Source: JBBRLA01 sp038231615
Lineage (GTDB): Bacteria > Myxococcota_A > Polyangia > Palsa-1104 > JAEUJZ01
Direction: 5' to 3'
DNA: 20,642 nt
NCBI GenBank assembly: GCA_038231615.1
Contig: JBBRLA010000062.1
Location: 1-20,642, forward strand
Shown one piece after another: positions 7,813 through 15,010 of this stretch (within the stretch, counting starts at the first letter, position 1; every line of letters begins with the position of its first letter). Made by a program: the position numbers and the translations under genes. Under the pieces are notes generated by a model. The model was given only the letters and a program-made list of their open reading frames with translations. It was not told the origin of the DNA and did no database searches.

Positions 7813-7841
7813 TTGACAAGAGCGCCCCCGCTGGACACACT
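7813..7841 (+). promoter_or_regulatory. Possible sigma70-like promoter for the small basic protein
   Basis: A perfect TTGACA (7813-7818) lies 17 bases before CACACT (7836-7841), which keeps only three of six consensus -10 bases. It sits in the 257-base gap after the ABC operon and about 90 bases before the small gene at 7934. The weak -10 keeps confidence low. Confidence 0.3.
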
Positions 7842-7917
7842 GCCGGGGCTCGCTACCTCAAATCACCAAAGCACCGCGGCGCTTGTGGCGCTTAGCGATG
7901 AAGACTGTCGCACATCG

Positions 7918-7924
7918 AAGGAGA
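7918..7924 (+). promoter_or_regulatory. Shine-Dalgarno fixing the start at 7934
   Basis: AAGGAGA ends nine bases before the ATG at 7934. Upstream in-frame starts at 7883 (TTG) and 7898 (ATG) have no such box, so the shorter 54-residue product is preferred. Confidence 0.7.
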
Positions 7925-7933
7925 TTTCGTTCC

Positions 7934-8098
7934 ATGGCGTCCAATACCGCAAAGACCTGGACCCGCCGCGATCGCAAGCACGTCAAGGCCGGCCGGAAGC
8001 GCAAGCGAGTGGAGTCGCGCAAATCGACCCCCAGCTACGCCGAACTCTTCGCCAGCATGGGCGAGCCCGGCCAGCCCATCCCTTCGGAGAAGGCATAG
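7934..8098 (+). CDS. Tiny Arg/Lys-rich protein, unknown function
   Basis: A 54-residue strongly basic protein: about 16 of its first 30 residues are Lys, Arg or His (KTWTRRDRKHVKAGRKRKR), followed by KSTPSYAELFASMG and a short Pro-rich tail. I recall short proteins of the same style (KTWxxRxRKHxxAGKxRK..STxSxAELF) in Myxococcota, annotated only as hypothetical. The basic half suggests RNA or ribosome binding, like small ribosome-associated proteins, while the conserved-looking YAELFA segment may be a short helix. It has its own Shine-Dalgarno and no partner within 150 bases, so it is probably monocistronic. Choosing the TTG at 7883 would add 17 residues with no translation signal. Function is unknown; ribosome association is a guess from charge. 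Confidence 0.72.
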   Translation: MASNTAKTWTRRDRKHVKAGRKRKRVESRKSTPSYAELFASMGEPGQPIPSEKA

Positions 8099-8210
8099 CC
8101 CGGTCGCCAGCGGCGGTGGGCCCGCGAGCCATGACCGCGTGCTTCCGCTTAGCGACCGCGGCGCTGCGCAAACCATGAGAGCGGTGCTGACGGCTTGTAA
8201 CCGCGGCGCC

Positions 8211-8239
8211 TTGCGATTCATCTGTTCAAATGCTCCAAT
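8211..8239 (+). promoter_or_regulatory. Possible promoter of the pseudokinase gene
   Basis: TTGCGA (8211-8216), a 17-base spacer and TCCAAT (8234-8239) each match four of six sigma70 positions. They lie in a locally AT-rich patch. Transcription would begin near 8246, only about ten bases before the ATG, which would fit the lack of a clear Shine-Dalgarno there. Read by eye, and weak. Confidence 0.3.
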
Positions 8240-8256
8240 TTTGAGTCGAGTTCCCG

Positions 8257-10680
8257 ATGCATGACTGCCCGGCCTGCGGCCTTTCCTATCCTGACGACGC
8301 TAAATTCTGCCCGATGGACGCCACGCGTCTACCGGAGCTGGTGGCGGTGAAGGCGCCGGAGCCAGTGGACCTACGGGAGCCTGAGCCGCCGGGACCTTGG
8401 AAGCAGGCGCTGGCCACCGAGATCGACCAGGGGGTCATTCTGGACAAGCGGTTCCTTTTGGACCGAGAGTTTCAGGAGACCCCCACCGGCCAGTTGCACC
8501 AGGCCATCGAGCTGCGGGGCGTCAACAAGGTCCTGGTCAAACTGGTCTCCGCCGCCACTTTCCCCTCGCCGATGCTGGTCGATCGCACCCTGCGGGAGCT
8601 GCGCCAGTTGCCGCGCGTCACGTCGCCCTACGTGATGAAGGTGCTGAGCCAGGGCAAGACCCCGGCGGGCGACGTCTACGTGGTGTTCACGCCGCCGCCG
8701 ACGAGCGCCGTGCTGCTGGACGAGTTCCTCCAGCGCACCGGCACGCTGGCGCCGGATCGCGCGCGCGCCATCGTCCAGAAGGTGGGCGAGGCCCTGGCCG
8801 CGGCCCATCAGAGCGGGGTGGTCCACCGCAACATCGCCCCGCACACCATCTACGTCAGCGAAGGCGCCGGCGGTGACGAGGTGCTGGTGGTGGACTTCGC
8901 GCTGCCCGAGGTCCACGAGATCAACGGCCGCATCGTGCAGGGATCGCCCTATTACCTGTCGCCGGAGCAGGCGGAGGGCAAGTCGGTCGATCAGCGGTCG
9001 AACATCTACAGTCTCGGGGCGATCTATTATTATCTGCTGACCGGCACGTCGCCGCACACGGGGCGGCACATCGGCGAGGTGCTAGCACAGGTCACCGGCG
9101 CTCCGGCACCCCCGGCGAGCCGCCTGCGTCCGGGGCTGCCTCCGGCGCTGGACAACCTGATCAGCAAGGCCCTGGAGAAGGGCAGCGCGCGCCGGCACCT
9201 GACGCTGCGCCACTTCCTTAACGAGCTGGACGAGCTGGGCAGCATGTCCACGCCGAGCGGTGGGTCGGGCGAGGTCCGGCCCTATCGTTCGGCGACCCGG
9301 ACGATGATCATGGGGGCGGAATCGATCTTCGCGCCGCTGGCGTCGGGCCGGGCGGTGTCGGGGCCGTTGCCGGCGATCTCTTTTGCCCTGCCGGAGCGGC
9401 CGGTGGCGGCGTCGGGAGCGCCGGTGGTGAAGGAGATATCCCTCATCAACGCGCGACCGTTGAGCGGGCAGCCGGCGCGGACGCTGGTGGGGTTCCCCTC
9501 GGTGGTTTCGGGCCGGGCGGGCCGGGTGACGCCGACGGCGCTGGCGGCGGCGTTCTCGGGTGGACAGGGGATGACCGAGGCGCCCACGCCGGCCTCGGCG
9601 GATCTCGCCTCGCAGTCGATCCGGGAGACGGCGGTGGCCTGGCGCAGTGAGGCGACCCCACGGCCCGCTGCGGTGGAGTCGTATTCGCCCAATGGGTCGG
9701 GGCAACAGTGGGATACGCTGGTGTCGACCCCTGCGGCCACAGCGGTGGCGGCACCTGACGCGGAGGCGGGGCATGGCCCGGAGGCGGCACCTGGCGCAGC
9801 GACGGCCCTTGATGAGTACGCCAGCCCCAATGACGGGAGCACCATCCCGATGCCGCGCATGTCCGAGGCCGAGCTGATGGCCACTTTCGGCCTGGAAGTG
9901 CCCCTGCTCAGGAGCAGCGAGTCCTCCCGTGGCACTGCGGGTGCGAGCGATCTCGCGATGCAGGCCCCCGAACCGGCCCCACCGTTTCATGTTTCTGGCG
10001 CAGAGATGCCGACGCTCATGGGCGGCTCGTTCGCCATTTCCGAACGCGCCCCGCCCGGGCCCGAGTTGCCCTTTACCCAGCGGCCCACCGAAGTCCATGG
10101 CCAGCGCAACGATAGCCCGCCGCGAAGCGGGGCACCGGCACCATTCCTCGACGAAGACGCGCCCATTGGCGAGCGGGCCACCTCGCCGCTGCAGCCCCCG
10201 CGCTCCATGCAGGAACCGGTGGAGGTTCACGCGCTCTTGCACCAGGCCGGCGCTACCTTCGGTAGCGCCCAGCCAAGCGGGGCGCCGTTCATCAAGCCGG
10301 CACGCGGGGCTTCCGTCACCGGTGAGGAAGCGCGCCTCGACGACGGGCCGCAGCGACCGCAACGCGAGGCCGCCAACACCAACAAGGGGATGCGCGAGAC
10401 GGCCTGGTTCAAGCGCGGCGAGATCGAGGATGAACTGGAGAAAGCCAAAGCGGAGATCACGGTCACCGCGGAAGACCGGGAGCGGCTCTCGTTGAAGAGC
10501 GGCCACACCGGGCAGCACCCCACGGTCACGTCGGGCAAGAACCTGCTCGGGGGCAAGCAGATGACCGACTCCGAGCTTATCGACGAGATGCGCGGCAAAA
10601 GCAAGCTGATCATCGCCGCCATCGTCGCCCTGGTGCTGGCAGGGCTGGTCATCCTGGGCTGGACTCTCTTTCACGCCTGA
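8257..10680 (+). CDS. Zinc-ribbon, tail-anchored Ser/Thr pseudokinase
   Basis: An 807-residue protein in four parts. Residues 1-21 form a short zinc ribbon (CPACGLSYPDDAKFCPMD: Cys4, Cys7, Cys18). Residues ~60-326 form a eukaryotic-type kinase fold. Residues ~330-720 are a low-complexity Pro/Ala/Ser/Gly linker. Residues ~783-804 are a single membrane helix (LIIAAIVALVLAGLVILGW) with only a few residues after it, so the protein is tail-anchored with its domains in the cytoplasm. Kinase landmarks remain (Lys95 in VLVKLV, Glu114, YYLSPEQAEG in the activation segment), but the catalytic loop reads HRNIAPHTI instead of HRDLKPxN. The catalytic Asp, Lys and Asn are therefore replaced (N192, A194, T197), and DFG is DFA (213-215). 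No Gly-rich loop is evident. It is probably a pseudokinase that may still bind nucleotide. Its TGA overlaps the next gene's ATG by one base. Family is firm; inactivity is inferred. Confidence 0.9.
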   Translation: MHDCPACGLSYPDDAKFCPMDATRLPELVAVKAPEPVDLREPEPPGPWKQALATEIDQGVILDKRFLLDREFQETPTGQLHQAIELRGVNKVLVKLVSAATFPSPMLVDRTLRELRQLPRVTSPYVMKVLSQGKTPAGDVYVVFTPPPTSAVLLDEFLQRTGTLAPDRARAIVQKVGEALAAAHQSGVVHRNIAPHTIYVSEGAGGDEVLVVDFALPEVHEINGRIVQGSPYYLSPEQAEGKSVDQRSNIYSLGAIYYYLLTGTSPHTGRHIGEVLAQVTGAPAPPASRLRPGLPPALDNLISKALEKGSARRHLTLRHFLNELDELGSMSTPSGGSGEVRPYRSATRTMIMGAESIFAPLASGRAVSGPLPAISFALPERPVAASGAPVVKEISLINARPLSGQPARTLVGFPSVVSGRAGRVTPTALAAAFSGGQGMTEAPTPASADLASQSIRETAVAWRSEATPRPAAVESYSPNGSGQQWDTLVSTPAATAVAAPDAEAGHGPEAAPGAATALDEYASPNDGSTIPMPRMSEAELMATFGLEVPLLRSSESSRGTAGASDLAMQAPEPAPPFHVSGAEMPTLMGGSFAISERAPPGPELPFTQRPTEVHGQRNDSPPRSGAPAPFLDEDAPIGERATSPLQPPRSMQEPVEVHALLHQAGATFGSAQPSGAPFIKPARGASVTGEEARLDDGPQRPQREAANTNKGMRETAWFKRGEIEDELEKAKAEITVTAEDRERLSLKSGHTGQHPTVTSGKNLLGGKQMTDSELIDEMRGKSKLIIAAIVALVLAGLVILGWTLFHA

Positions 10681-12023
10681 TGAAGAGACATACTCTCATC
10701 GTCGGGGCGGGGGTAGCGGGCTGCACCCTCGCCGAGCGGCTGCGGCAGGCAGGGGACCAGGTCACGCTGCTGGAGGCCGAGGACCACCTGGGCGGTCTCT
10801 CGGTGCGCAGCGAGCCCGATGAGATCGGGTGGGACCGCTTCTACCACGTGGTCACCCCGCAGGACCGCCACCTCATCGATTGGCTCGGGCGCCTGGGCAT
10901 CGCCGACCGGCTGCGCTGGCGCAGCGTGGGCACCGGCTTCTTCACCGATGGGAAGCTTTACCCCTTCAATACGCCGCTGGACTTCCTGCGCTTCCCGGCG
11001 CTCTCGCTGCCAGACAAGGTCCGGCTGGGGGCGACGATCCTCTATGCCTCGCGCAAGAGCAACGGCGCCGACCTGGAGGCGATCACCGCCGCGACGTGGC
11101 TGCGCCGCCTGTCGGGGAAGCGCACCTACGAGAAGATCTGGGAACCGCTGCTGAAGGCGAAGCTGGGCACAGCCCACGAACAGGTGGCGGCATCGTTCAT
11201 CTGGTCGACGATTCGCCGGCTCTACGCCACCCGAGAAGGGAAGCAGCGTGCCGAATCGTTCGGCTATATTTCGGGCGGTTATGCTCCGGTTTTTCAGGTG
11301 GCCAGACGCTACCTTGAGGGCCTGGGAGTCAGCGTGCGCACGGGCTTCCGCGTGGCGGCGGTGATCGAGCGCGGCGCGGGCCTTGTGGTGCGGGCAGTAG
11401 GGAACGGGATCGACAGGGCACCGGGGAAAGGGGGCGAGGAGATCGCCGCGGATCGGCTGGTCTACACTGGGCCGTCCCGGCTGATCGGAAAGATTTTTCC
11501 CCATCTGCCGATTCCTCCGGACCTGCTGCGGCGGGCCGGAGAACTGCGCTACCTGGGGGTCATCTGCATGGTGCTGAAGATGCAGCGCCCGGTGAGCCCC
11601 TACTACGTCCTGAACATCACCGACCCGGGGATTCCGTTCACCGGGGTCATCGGCCTGACCACCCTGGTGGACCCGACGGAGGTGGGTGGGCACCACCTGG
11701 TCTACCTGCCGCGCTACCTCCCCGAGGACGCGCCCGATTTCGACCAGCCGGACCAGTCGTTTTACCAGCCCTTCATGGCAGGAATGAGGAGCATCTTCGG
11801 CAACAGCGGCTTTCTTGAGCGAGAGGTGGCGCTGTGGCGGGTGTTTCGCAGCCGTTATGTCAGTCCGCTGCACATCCTGCACTATGATCGCAAGATGCTT
11901 CCGGTAACGGTGATCCCGGATCGGCTCTACGTGGTCAACACCGGGCGCATCCTGGGGGGGACGCTGAACAACAGCCAGATGATCCAGGAAGTCGAGAACG
12001 CCATGCCGGAGCTGGCGCGCTAG
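10680..12023 (+). CDS. FAD-dependent oxidoreductase, amine oxidase/PPOX-like
   Basis: A 447-residue flavoprotein of the amine-oxidase / protoporphyrinogen-oxidase-like superfamily. The Rossmann start is LIVGAGVAGCTLAERL with Gly9, Gly11 and Gly14, then Glu32 at the end of beta-2 and GG at 38-39, all for FAD. The C-terminal FAD-contact segment is at about 415-442 (LYVVNTGRILGGTLNNSQM). The middle has WDRFYHVVTPQDRHLIDWL, GFFTDGKLYPF and WEPLLKAKLG, which mark a subfamily often annotated only as 'NAD(P)/FAD-dependent oxidoreductase' and often found near glycosyltransferases. There is no glycosyltransferase here. The gene overlaps the pseudokinase stop by one base (TGATG), so it is probably co-translated with it. 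The substrate is unknown: the family includes desaturases and oxidases of carotenoids, porphyrins and polyprenyl or sugar compounds. A FAD enzyme is firm; the reaction is not. Confidence 0.9.
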   Translation: MKRHTLIVGAGVAGCTLAERLRQAGDQVTLLEAEDHLGGLSVRSEPDEIGWDRFYHVVTPQDRHLIDWLGRLGIADRLRWRSVGTGFFTDGKLYPFNTPLDFLRFPALSLPDKVRLGATILYASRKSNGADLEAITAATWLRRLSGKRTYEKIWEPLLKAKLGTAHEQVAASFIWSTIRRLYATREGKQRAESFGYISGGYAPVFQVARRYLEGLGVSVRTGFRVAAVIERGAGLVVRAVGNGIDRAPGKGGEEIAADRLVYTGPSRLIGKIFPHLPIPPDLLRRAGELRYLGVICMVLKMQRPVSPYYVLNITDPGIPFTGVIGLTTLVDPTEVGGHHLVYLPRYLPEDAPDFDQPDQSFYQPFMAGMRSIFGNSGFLEREVALWRVFRSRYVSPLHILHYDRKMLPVTVIPDRLYVVNTGRILGGTLNNSQMIQEVENAMPELAR

Positions 12024-12113
12024 TTACAGTTAGTCAATGCGTGACTGGTTAGATCCGCCCGGCTGCGACGTCGTGATCTCTGCGTGAAGGTGTGAGCCAT
12101 CGTTCCATCAAAC

Positions 12114-12137
12114 GCCGCCGGCCCGGCGAACGGCGGC
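12114..12137. other. GC-rich inverted repeat before a small lipoprotein gene
   Basis: GCCGCCG (12114-12120) pairs perfectly with CGGCGGC (12131-12137) across a ten-base loop. No T-tract follows, so it is not a classic intrinsic terminator. It ends 33 bases before the ATG at 12171 and could be a leader hairpin or the end of the previous transcript. A second, weaker dyad, AGTCA/TGACT, lies at 12032-12046 just after the oxidoreductase stop. Confidence 0.35.
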
Positions 12138-12170
12138 CGACAGGCGTCCTCCGCCATGGTAAGCTAAACC

Positions 12171-12431
12171 ATGCGCACCTCGTTTCTCGCGATCCCCCTG
12201 GCCCTGCTTGGCGTCTTCACCACGGGCTGCCCCGATCAGAAGGAGCAGTCCACATCGCGCACCGGGCACGAATACAAGACCGCTTCCGAGGGCTTCAAGG
12301 CAGTACTCCCCACCACGGAGAACCTGCCCAACCAGAAGGCCCTCAACAACATCAAGAGCACCATGGAGCAGGCCGACAAAAGCCAGGAGCGTTACGAGCA
12401 AAAGGCCGCCGCCGCCGGCAGCCAGGAGTAG
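12171..12431 (+). CDS. Small putative lipoprotein
   Basis: An 86-residue protein with a typical export signal (MRTSFLAIPLALLGVFTTGC) ending in TTGC, so Cys20 could be lipidated. The -3 position is Thr or Phe rather than Leu, so the lipobox is imperfect. The mature part is short, charged and probably helical (NQKALNNIKSTMEQADKSQERYEQKAAAAG), suggesting a small coiled coil. No Shine-Dalgarno is obvious before the ATG at 12171. It lies 147 bases after the oxidoreductase on the same strand and converges on the metallophosphoesterase gene 47 bases away. No family is recognised. The clean signal peptide and normal stop make it a credible small envelope protein, possibly expressed apart from the upstream pair. 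Confidence 0.65.
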   Translation: MRTSFLAIPLALLGVFTTGCPDQKEQSTSRTGHEYKTASEGFKAVLPTTENLPNQKALNNIKSTMEQADKSQERYEQKAAAAGSQE

Positions 12432-12478
12432 TCACGCCGACGCTCGGGCAGTCACGCCTCGCCGCCCTTCCGGGAGGA

Positions 12479-13180
12479 TCATGCCGGGGCGCGGCCAGGC
12501 CCCGCGGGCGCCACCACCTCGACGCGGCCGTCGGCGTGCAGGTCCAGCACGATCGGCGGGTTCTTCGGCTCATAGTCCAGGTCGCAGGTGCAGGCGTTGG
12601 CGAACACCGTGTGCTCGCCCCGGGTCACCCCCGCCCCTTCGTGAATGTGGCCAAAAATGTGTACCTTCGGGCGGACGCGCAGCACCGCCTCGCGCAGGTC
12701 CTGGCACCCCACCCGTTCGCCGCGGAAGGTCTGGTCCCCCTCGCCCAGGGGCGGCCCATGGGTGACCAGCACATCTATGTCGGAGGGGATCATGGCCCAC
12801 TTCTCCTGCAACGCCGCCCCTCGCTTCAGGTTGAACGCCCAGTCGTAGAACCACGGCTGCCACGGGCTGCCCCAAAACTTCACCCCCTCGATCTCCACCG
12901 CCTCATCCTGTAGATAGATGCAATGGGTCAGCCGACGACGCGCCGCCTCGGGCCGCTGCTCGAAGCAAAAGTCGTGGTTGCCGGCGATGACCACCTTGTG
13001 ACGATGGGGCAGCCGCCCGAGGAACTCGTCGAAACGTGACACATCGTCCAGATCGCCGTTGCTGGTCAGGTCGCCGCCATGGACCAGCACGTCGCCCTCC
13101 GGCACCCGCACCCGATCGTGCAGGGTGTGGGTGTCGCTGATGGCCACGATGCGCAGCCTGGCCGCCCGCAGGTTCATCAT
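12479..13180 (-). CDS. Metallophosphoesterase, MPPED-like
   Basis: A 233-residue calcineurin-like metallophosphoesterase. The metal-ligand motifs are complete and in order: SDTH (Asp16, His18), GGDLTSNG (Asp37), GNHD (Asn68, His69), THGPP (His141) and GHIH (His178, His180). The surrounding text (VPEGDVLVHGGDLT, FDEFLGRLPHRHKVVIAGNHD, VKFWGSPWQPWF, FGHIHEG) matches the MPPED1/2-like branch, whose animal members hydrolyse cyclic nucleotides slowly. It should bind two metals and cleave phosphomono- or diesters; the substrate here is unknown. There is no signal peptide, so it is cytoplasmic. The start at 13180 gives an ATGA overlap with the upstream lipoprotein stop, and the ATG at 13177 would give TGATG. 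Starts further upstream lie inside the lipoprotein gene and are less likely. It converges on the small plus-strand lipoprotein gene. Confidence 0.9.
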   Translation of the reverse strand: MMNLRAARLRIVAISDTHTLHDRVRVPEGDVLVHGGDLTSNGDLDDVSRFDEFLGRLPHRHKVVIAGNHDFCFEQRPEAARRRLTHCIYLQDEAVEIEGVKFWGSPWQPWFYDWAFNLKRGAALQEKWAMIPSDIDVLVTHGPPLGEGDQTFRGERVGCQDLREAVLRVRPKVHIFGHIHEGAGVTRGEHTVFANACTCDLDYEPKNPPIVLDLHADGRVEVVAPAGPGRAPA

Positions 13181-13989
13181 CGCGAAGGATCGGTCAGCGC
13201 ATCGATGACCCTGGACGAGGGCATGCCCACCACCACCCGGTCCAGCATCAGCGCGTTGTGAAGCCGCCACCCCATGATGCCCACCACGCCACTCTGCGGG
13301 ACCTGGGCGGTCGCCGAGAGCGCCGCGATCTCGCCGGTGATCCCGTCCTTGACCTCGGCGATGAAGTGATCGCCGCTGCCGTAGAGCAACCCCTCCATCA
13401 CCTGCTGCTGGCCGCGGGGCAGCGACATCTTCGCCACCGCGTGGCGTCGCCAGTCCCCGGCAGGCGTCCGCGAGCGCAGCGTCGCGTCCGAACGGGCGCC
13501 TTCGATGGTCAGCGCCATCCCCTCGGCCTCGCCGCGCAGCGAAAGTTGGAACGCATCGCCGCCGGGATCGACGGGGTCATCCTGCGGGGACATGCGAAAG
13601 CGAGCGCACACCATGGCGTTGCCAAAGGCGGCGCTGGTGCGGATTGGGCTGTCGTTGTCCCAGCGGTTGCCGGTGAGTGGGTGCGGACCGAACCGCAGCA
13701 TGCCGCCGACCATCGCCGGGGAGGCGTGGCTGGCACTCCACCCGCGGGAGAAGGCTGCCACGTCGGCGAACTCGTAGACCGCGGCGCCCGGCTCGAACAT
13801 CTCCACCGGGCAGCCGCGGAAGCAGCTCAACGCCCGCGACCGCATCACCCCGTCGATGGAGACGCTGCACGGCGGGTCCATCTTGTTCCGCGCCGCATCC
13901 GCCGGCGCCGCCGCCGCGCCCGCGCTGCACCCCGAGAGGGCGAAGCCAAGGCCGGCGATCAAGAGGACCCCGGATGGAGAACGTAACAT
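13177..13989 (-). CDS. Predicted lipoprotein of unknown function
   Basis: A 270-residue exported protein. It starts at the ATG at 13989 with a textbook lipoprotein signal, MLRSPSGVLLIAGLGFALSG followed by Cys21 (lipobox LSGC), then an Ala-rich linker (SAGAAAAPADAA). The mature part has two further Cys pairs early on (PPCSVSIDG and LSCFRGCPVEMF). It is rich in beta-like strands, with CARFRMSPQDD, DAFQLSLRGEAEGMALTIEGA and QVPQSGVVGIMGWRLHNALMLDRVVVG. That reminds me of concanavalin-like (LamG/DUF1080-type) jelly-roll domains, but I cannot confirm it. The frame stays open upstream to 14448, but that part is antisense to the AlkA gene and lacks protein character, so the lipoprotein start is preferred. 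It overlaps the metallophosphoesterase start by four bases and is probably co-translated with it. Confidence 0.8.
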   Translation of the reverse strand: MLRSPSGVLLIAGLGFALSGCSAGAAAAPADAARNKMDPPCSVSIDGVMRSRALSCFRGCPVEMFEPGAAVYEFADVAAFSRGWSASHASPAMVGGMLRFGPHPLTGNRWDNDSPIRTSAAFGNAMVCARFRMSPQDDPVDPGGDAFQLSLRGEAEGMALTIEGARSDATLRSRTPAGDWRRHAVAKMSLPRGQQQVMEGLLYGSGDHFIAEVKDGITGEIAALSATAQVPQSGVVGIMGWRLHNALMLDRVVVGMPSSRVIDALTDPSR

Positions 13990-14123
13990 AGGCGAAGTAT
14001 CGTCACCCCTTGGATTCTCGGCAAGGGAGAAGCGCACGTCGCCTGCGCTTGCCGCGGTGCGGCAGGTCGGACCACTTGAGACAGAGGCCTCTCGAAAGTC
14101 AGCAGGGCATGGTATGCAGAAAG

Positions 14124-14130
14124 AAAGGAG
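14124..14130 (+). promoter_or_regulatory. Shine-Dalgarno favouring a GTG start for the glycosylase
   Basis: AAAGGAG ends ten bases before the GTG at 14141. The upstream in-frame ATG at 14114 has only a weak purine stretch before it. The box therefore favours 14141, although 14114 stays possible. Confidence 0.5.
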
Positions 14131-14140
14131 CTGCCTGCCC

Positions 14141-14977
14141 GTGACGAAACAGAAGAAAACCATCCCCCCGCCTCCCGTCGCCCCCGTTGCAGTGCCCCGA
14201 AAGAAAAGGCCGTCCGCCAGGCCCAGCCCGGCCCCGGCCGCCGCCCCGGCCATCCCCACCGCCCTCCCCTCCCCTTCCCTGTGCCTCTTCAACGGCAGCG
14301 GCGACTTGTCGTTCGATGAGGATGCGGCGCTGTCCCACCTGAGCAAGAAGGACCGCCGCCTGGGTCGCCTCATCGGACAGGTCGGACCTTTCCGACTGCG
14401 CCTGGAGAGCATGCACAGCCCCTTCGCTTCCCTGTCCGAGGCAATCATTTACCAGCAGCTCAACGGCAAGGCGGCGGCGACCATCCTGGGCCGGTTCAAG
14501 GCGCTCTTCTCCCCGGGGCCCCCGGGACCGCCCATCCCGGGCGTCCATCCTTTTCCCACACCGCAGCAGGTGCTGGCCGCCGATGAGGATGCCCTCCGCG
14601 GCGCCGGTCTGTCCCGCAACAAGCTGGCGGCGATCCGCGACCTGGCGGAAAAGACCCTCTGTGGCACCGTGCCCGAACTGGACGCGCTGCACCTGATGCC
14701 CGAAGAAGAGATCGTCGAGCGCCTGACCGCCGTGCGCGGCGTGGGCCGCTGGACCGTCGAGATGCTGCTCATCTTCCGCCTGGGCCGGCCCGACGTGCTG
14801 CCGGGGACCGACTACGGCATCCGCAAGGGCGTCGCGCAAACGTTTGGCCTGAGCGAGCTGCCCACCCCACAGGAGGTGGCCACTCTCGGCGAGCGTTGGC
14901 GACCGTTCCGCTCGGTCGCCAGCTGGTATCTCTGGCGCTCCCTGGACAGCCTCGACACCGGGCCGCGGCCCAAGTGA
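14141..14977 (+). CDS. DNA-3-methyladenine glycosylase II (AlkA-like, HhH-GPD)
   Basis: A 278-residue base-excision repair enzyme that releases alkylated purines from DNA. Residues ~90-270 form the HhH-GPD domain. SPFASLSEAIIYQQLNGKAA (93-112) is the family's core start, the helix-hairpin-helix LTAVRGVGRWTVEMLL lies at 195-210, and LPGTDYGIRKG follows with Asp224 at the catalytic Asp position of AlkA. RWRPFRSVASWYLWR (252-266) matches the conserved C-terminal WxPxRSxAxxYLW block. Ahead of the domain is a Pro/Ala/Lys-rich extension (residues 1-46), probably disordered. The N-terminal TBP-like domain of E. coli AlkA is missing or reduced, as in shorter relatives. GTG 14141 has AAAGGAG upstream; ATG 14114 would add nine residues. 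The gene is divergent from the lipoprotein gene and converges on the permease operon. Confidence 0.9.
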   Translation: MTKQKKTIPPPPVAPVAVPRKKRPSARPSPAPAAAPAIPTALPSPSLCLFNGSGDLSFDEDAALSHLSKKDRRLGRLIGQVGPFRLRLESMHSPFASLSEAIIYQQLNGKAAATILGRFKALFSPGPPGPPIPGVHPFPTPQQVLAADEDALRGAGLSRNKLAAIRDLAEKTLCGTVPELDALHLMPEEEIVERLTAVRGVGRWTVEMLLIFRLGRPDVLPGTDYGIRKGVAQTFGLSELPTPQEVATLGERWRPFRSVASWYLWRSLDSLDTGPRPK

Positions 14978-15010
14978 CTGTGCCTGCCTTTTCGATCGAC
15001 GGCCCCCGGG

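Noticed and set aside
7708..8178. 156-residue plus-strand frame across the gap and the small basic gene
   Set aside because: No Shine-Dalgarno and unnatural composition; the 54-residue frame inside it has a strong one.
9082..10674. 530-residue minus-strand frame opposite the pseudokinase
   Set aside because: Arg/Gly/His-rich with no domain-like pattern; it mirrors the low-complexity linker of the real gene.
10671..11882. 403-residue minus-strand frame opposite the FAD oxidoreductase
   Set aside because: No recognisable motif; the plus strand has a clear Rossmann enzyme over the same span.
12092..12913. 273-residue plus-strand frame spanning the small lipoprotein and the phosphoesterase
   Set aside because: It is in the wrong frame for the lipoprotein and antisense to the phosphoesterase; composition is not protein-like.
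13258..13986. 242-residue plus-strand frame opposite the predicted lipoprotein
   Set aside because: His/Arg/Ala-rich antisense frame; the minus strand has a textbook lipobox start.
13990..14448. N-terminal extension of the lipoprotein gene to 14448
   Set aside because: The extension is antisense to the AlkA gene, lacks protein character and would bury the clear lipoprotein signal starting at 13989.
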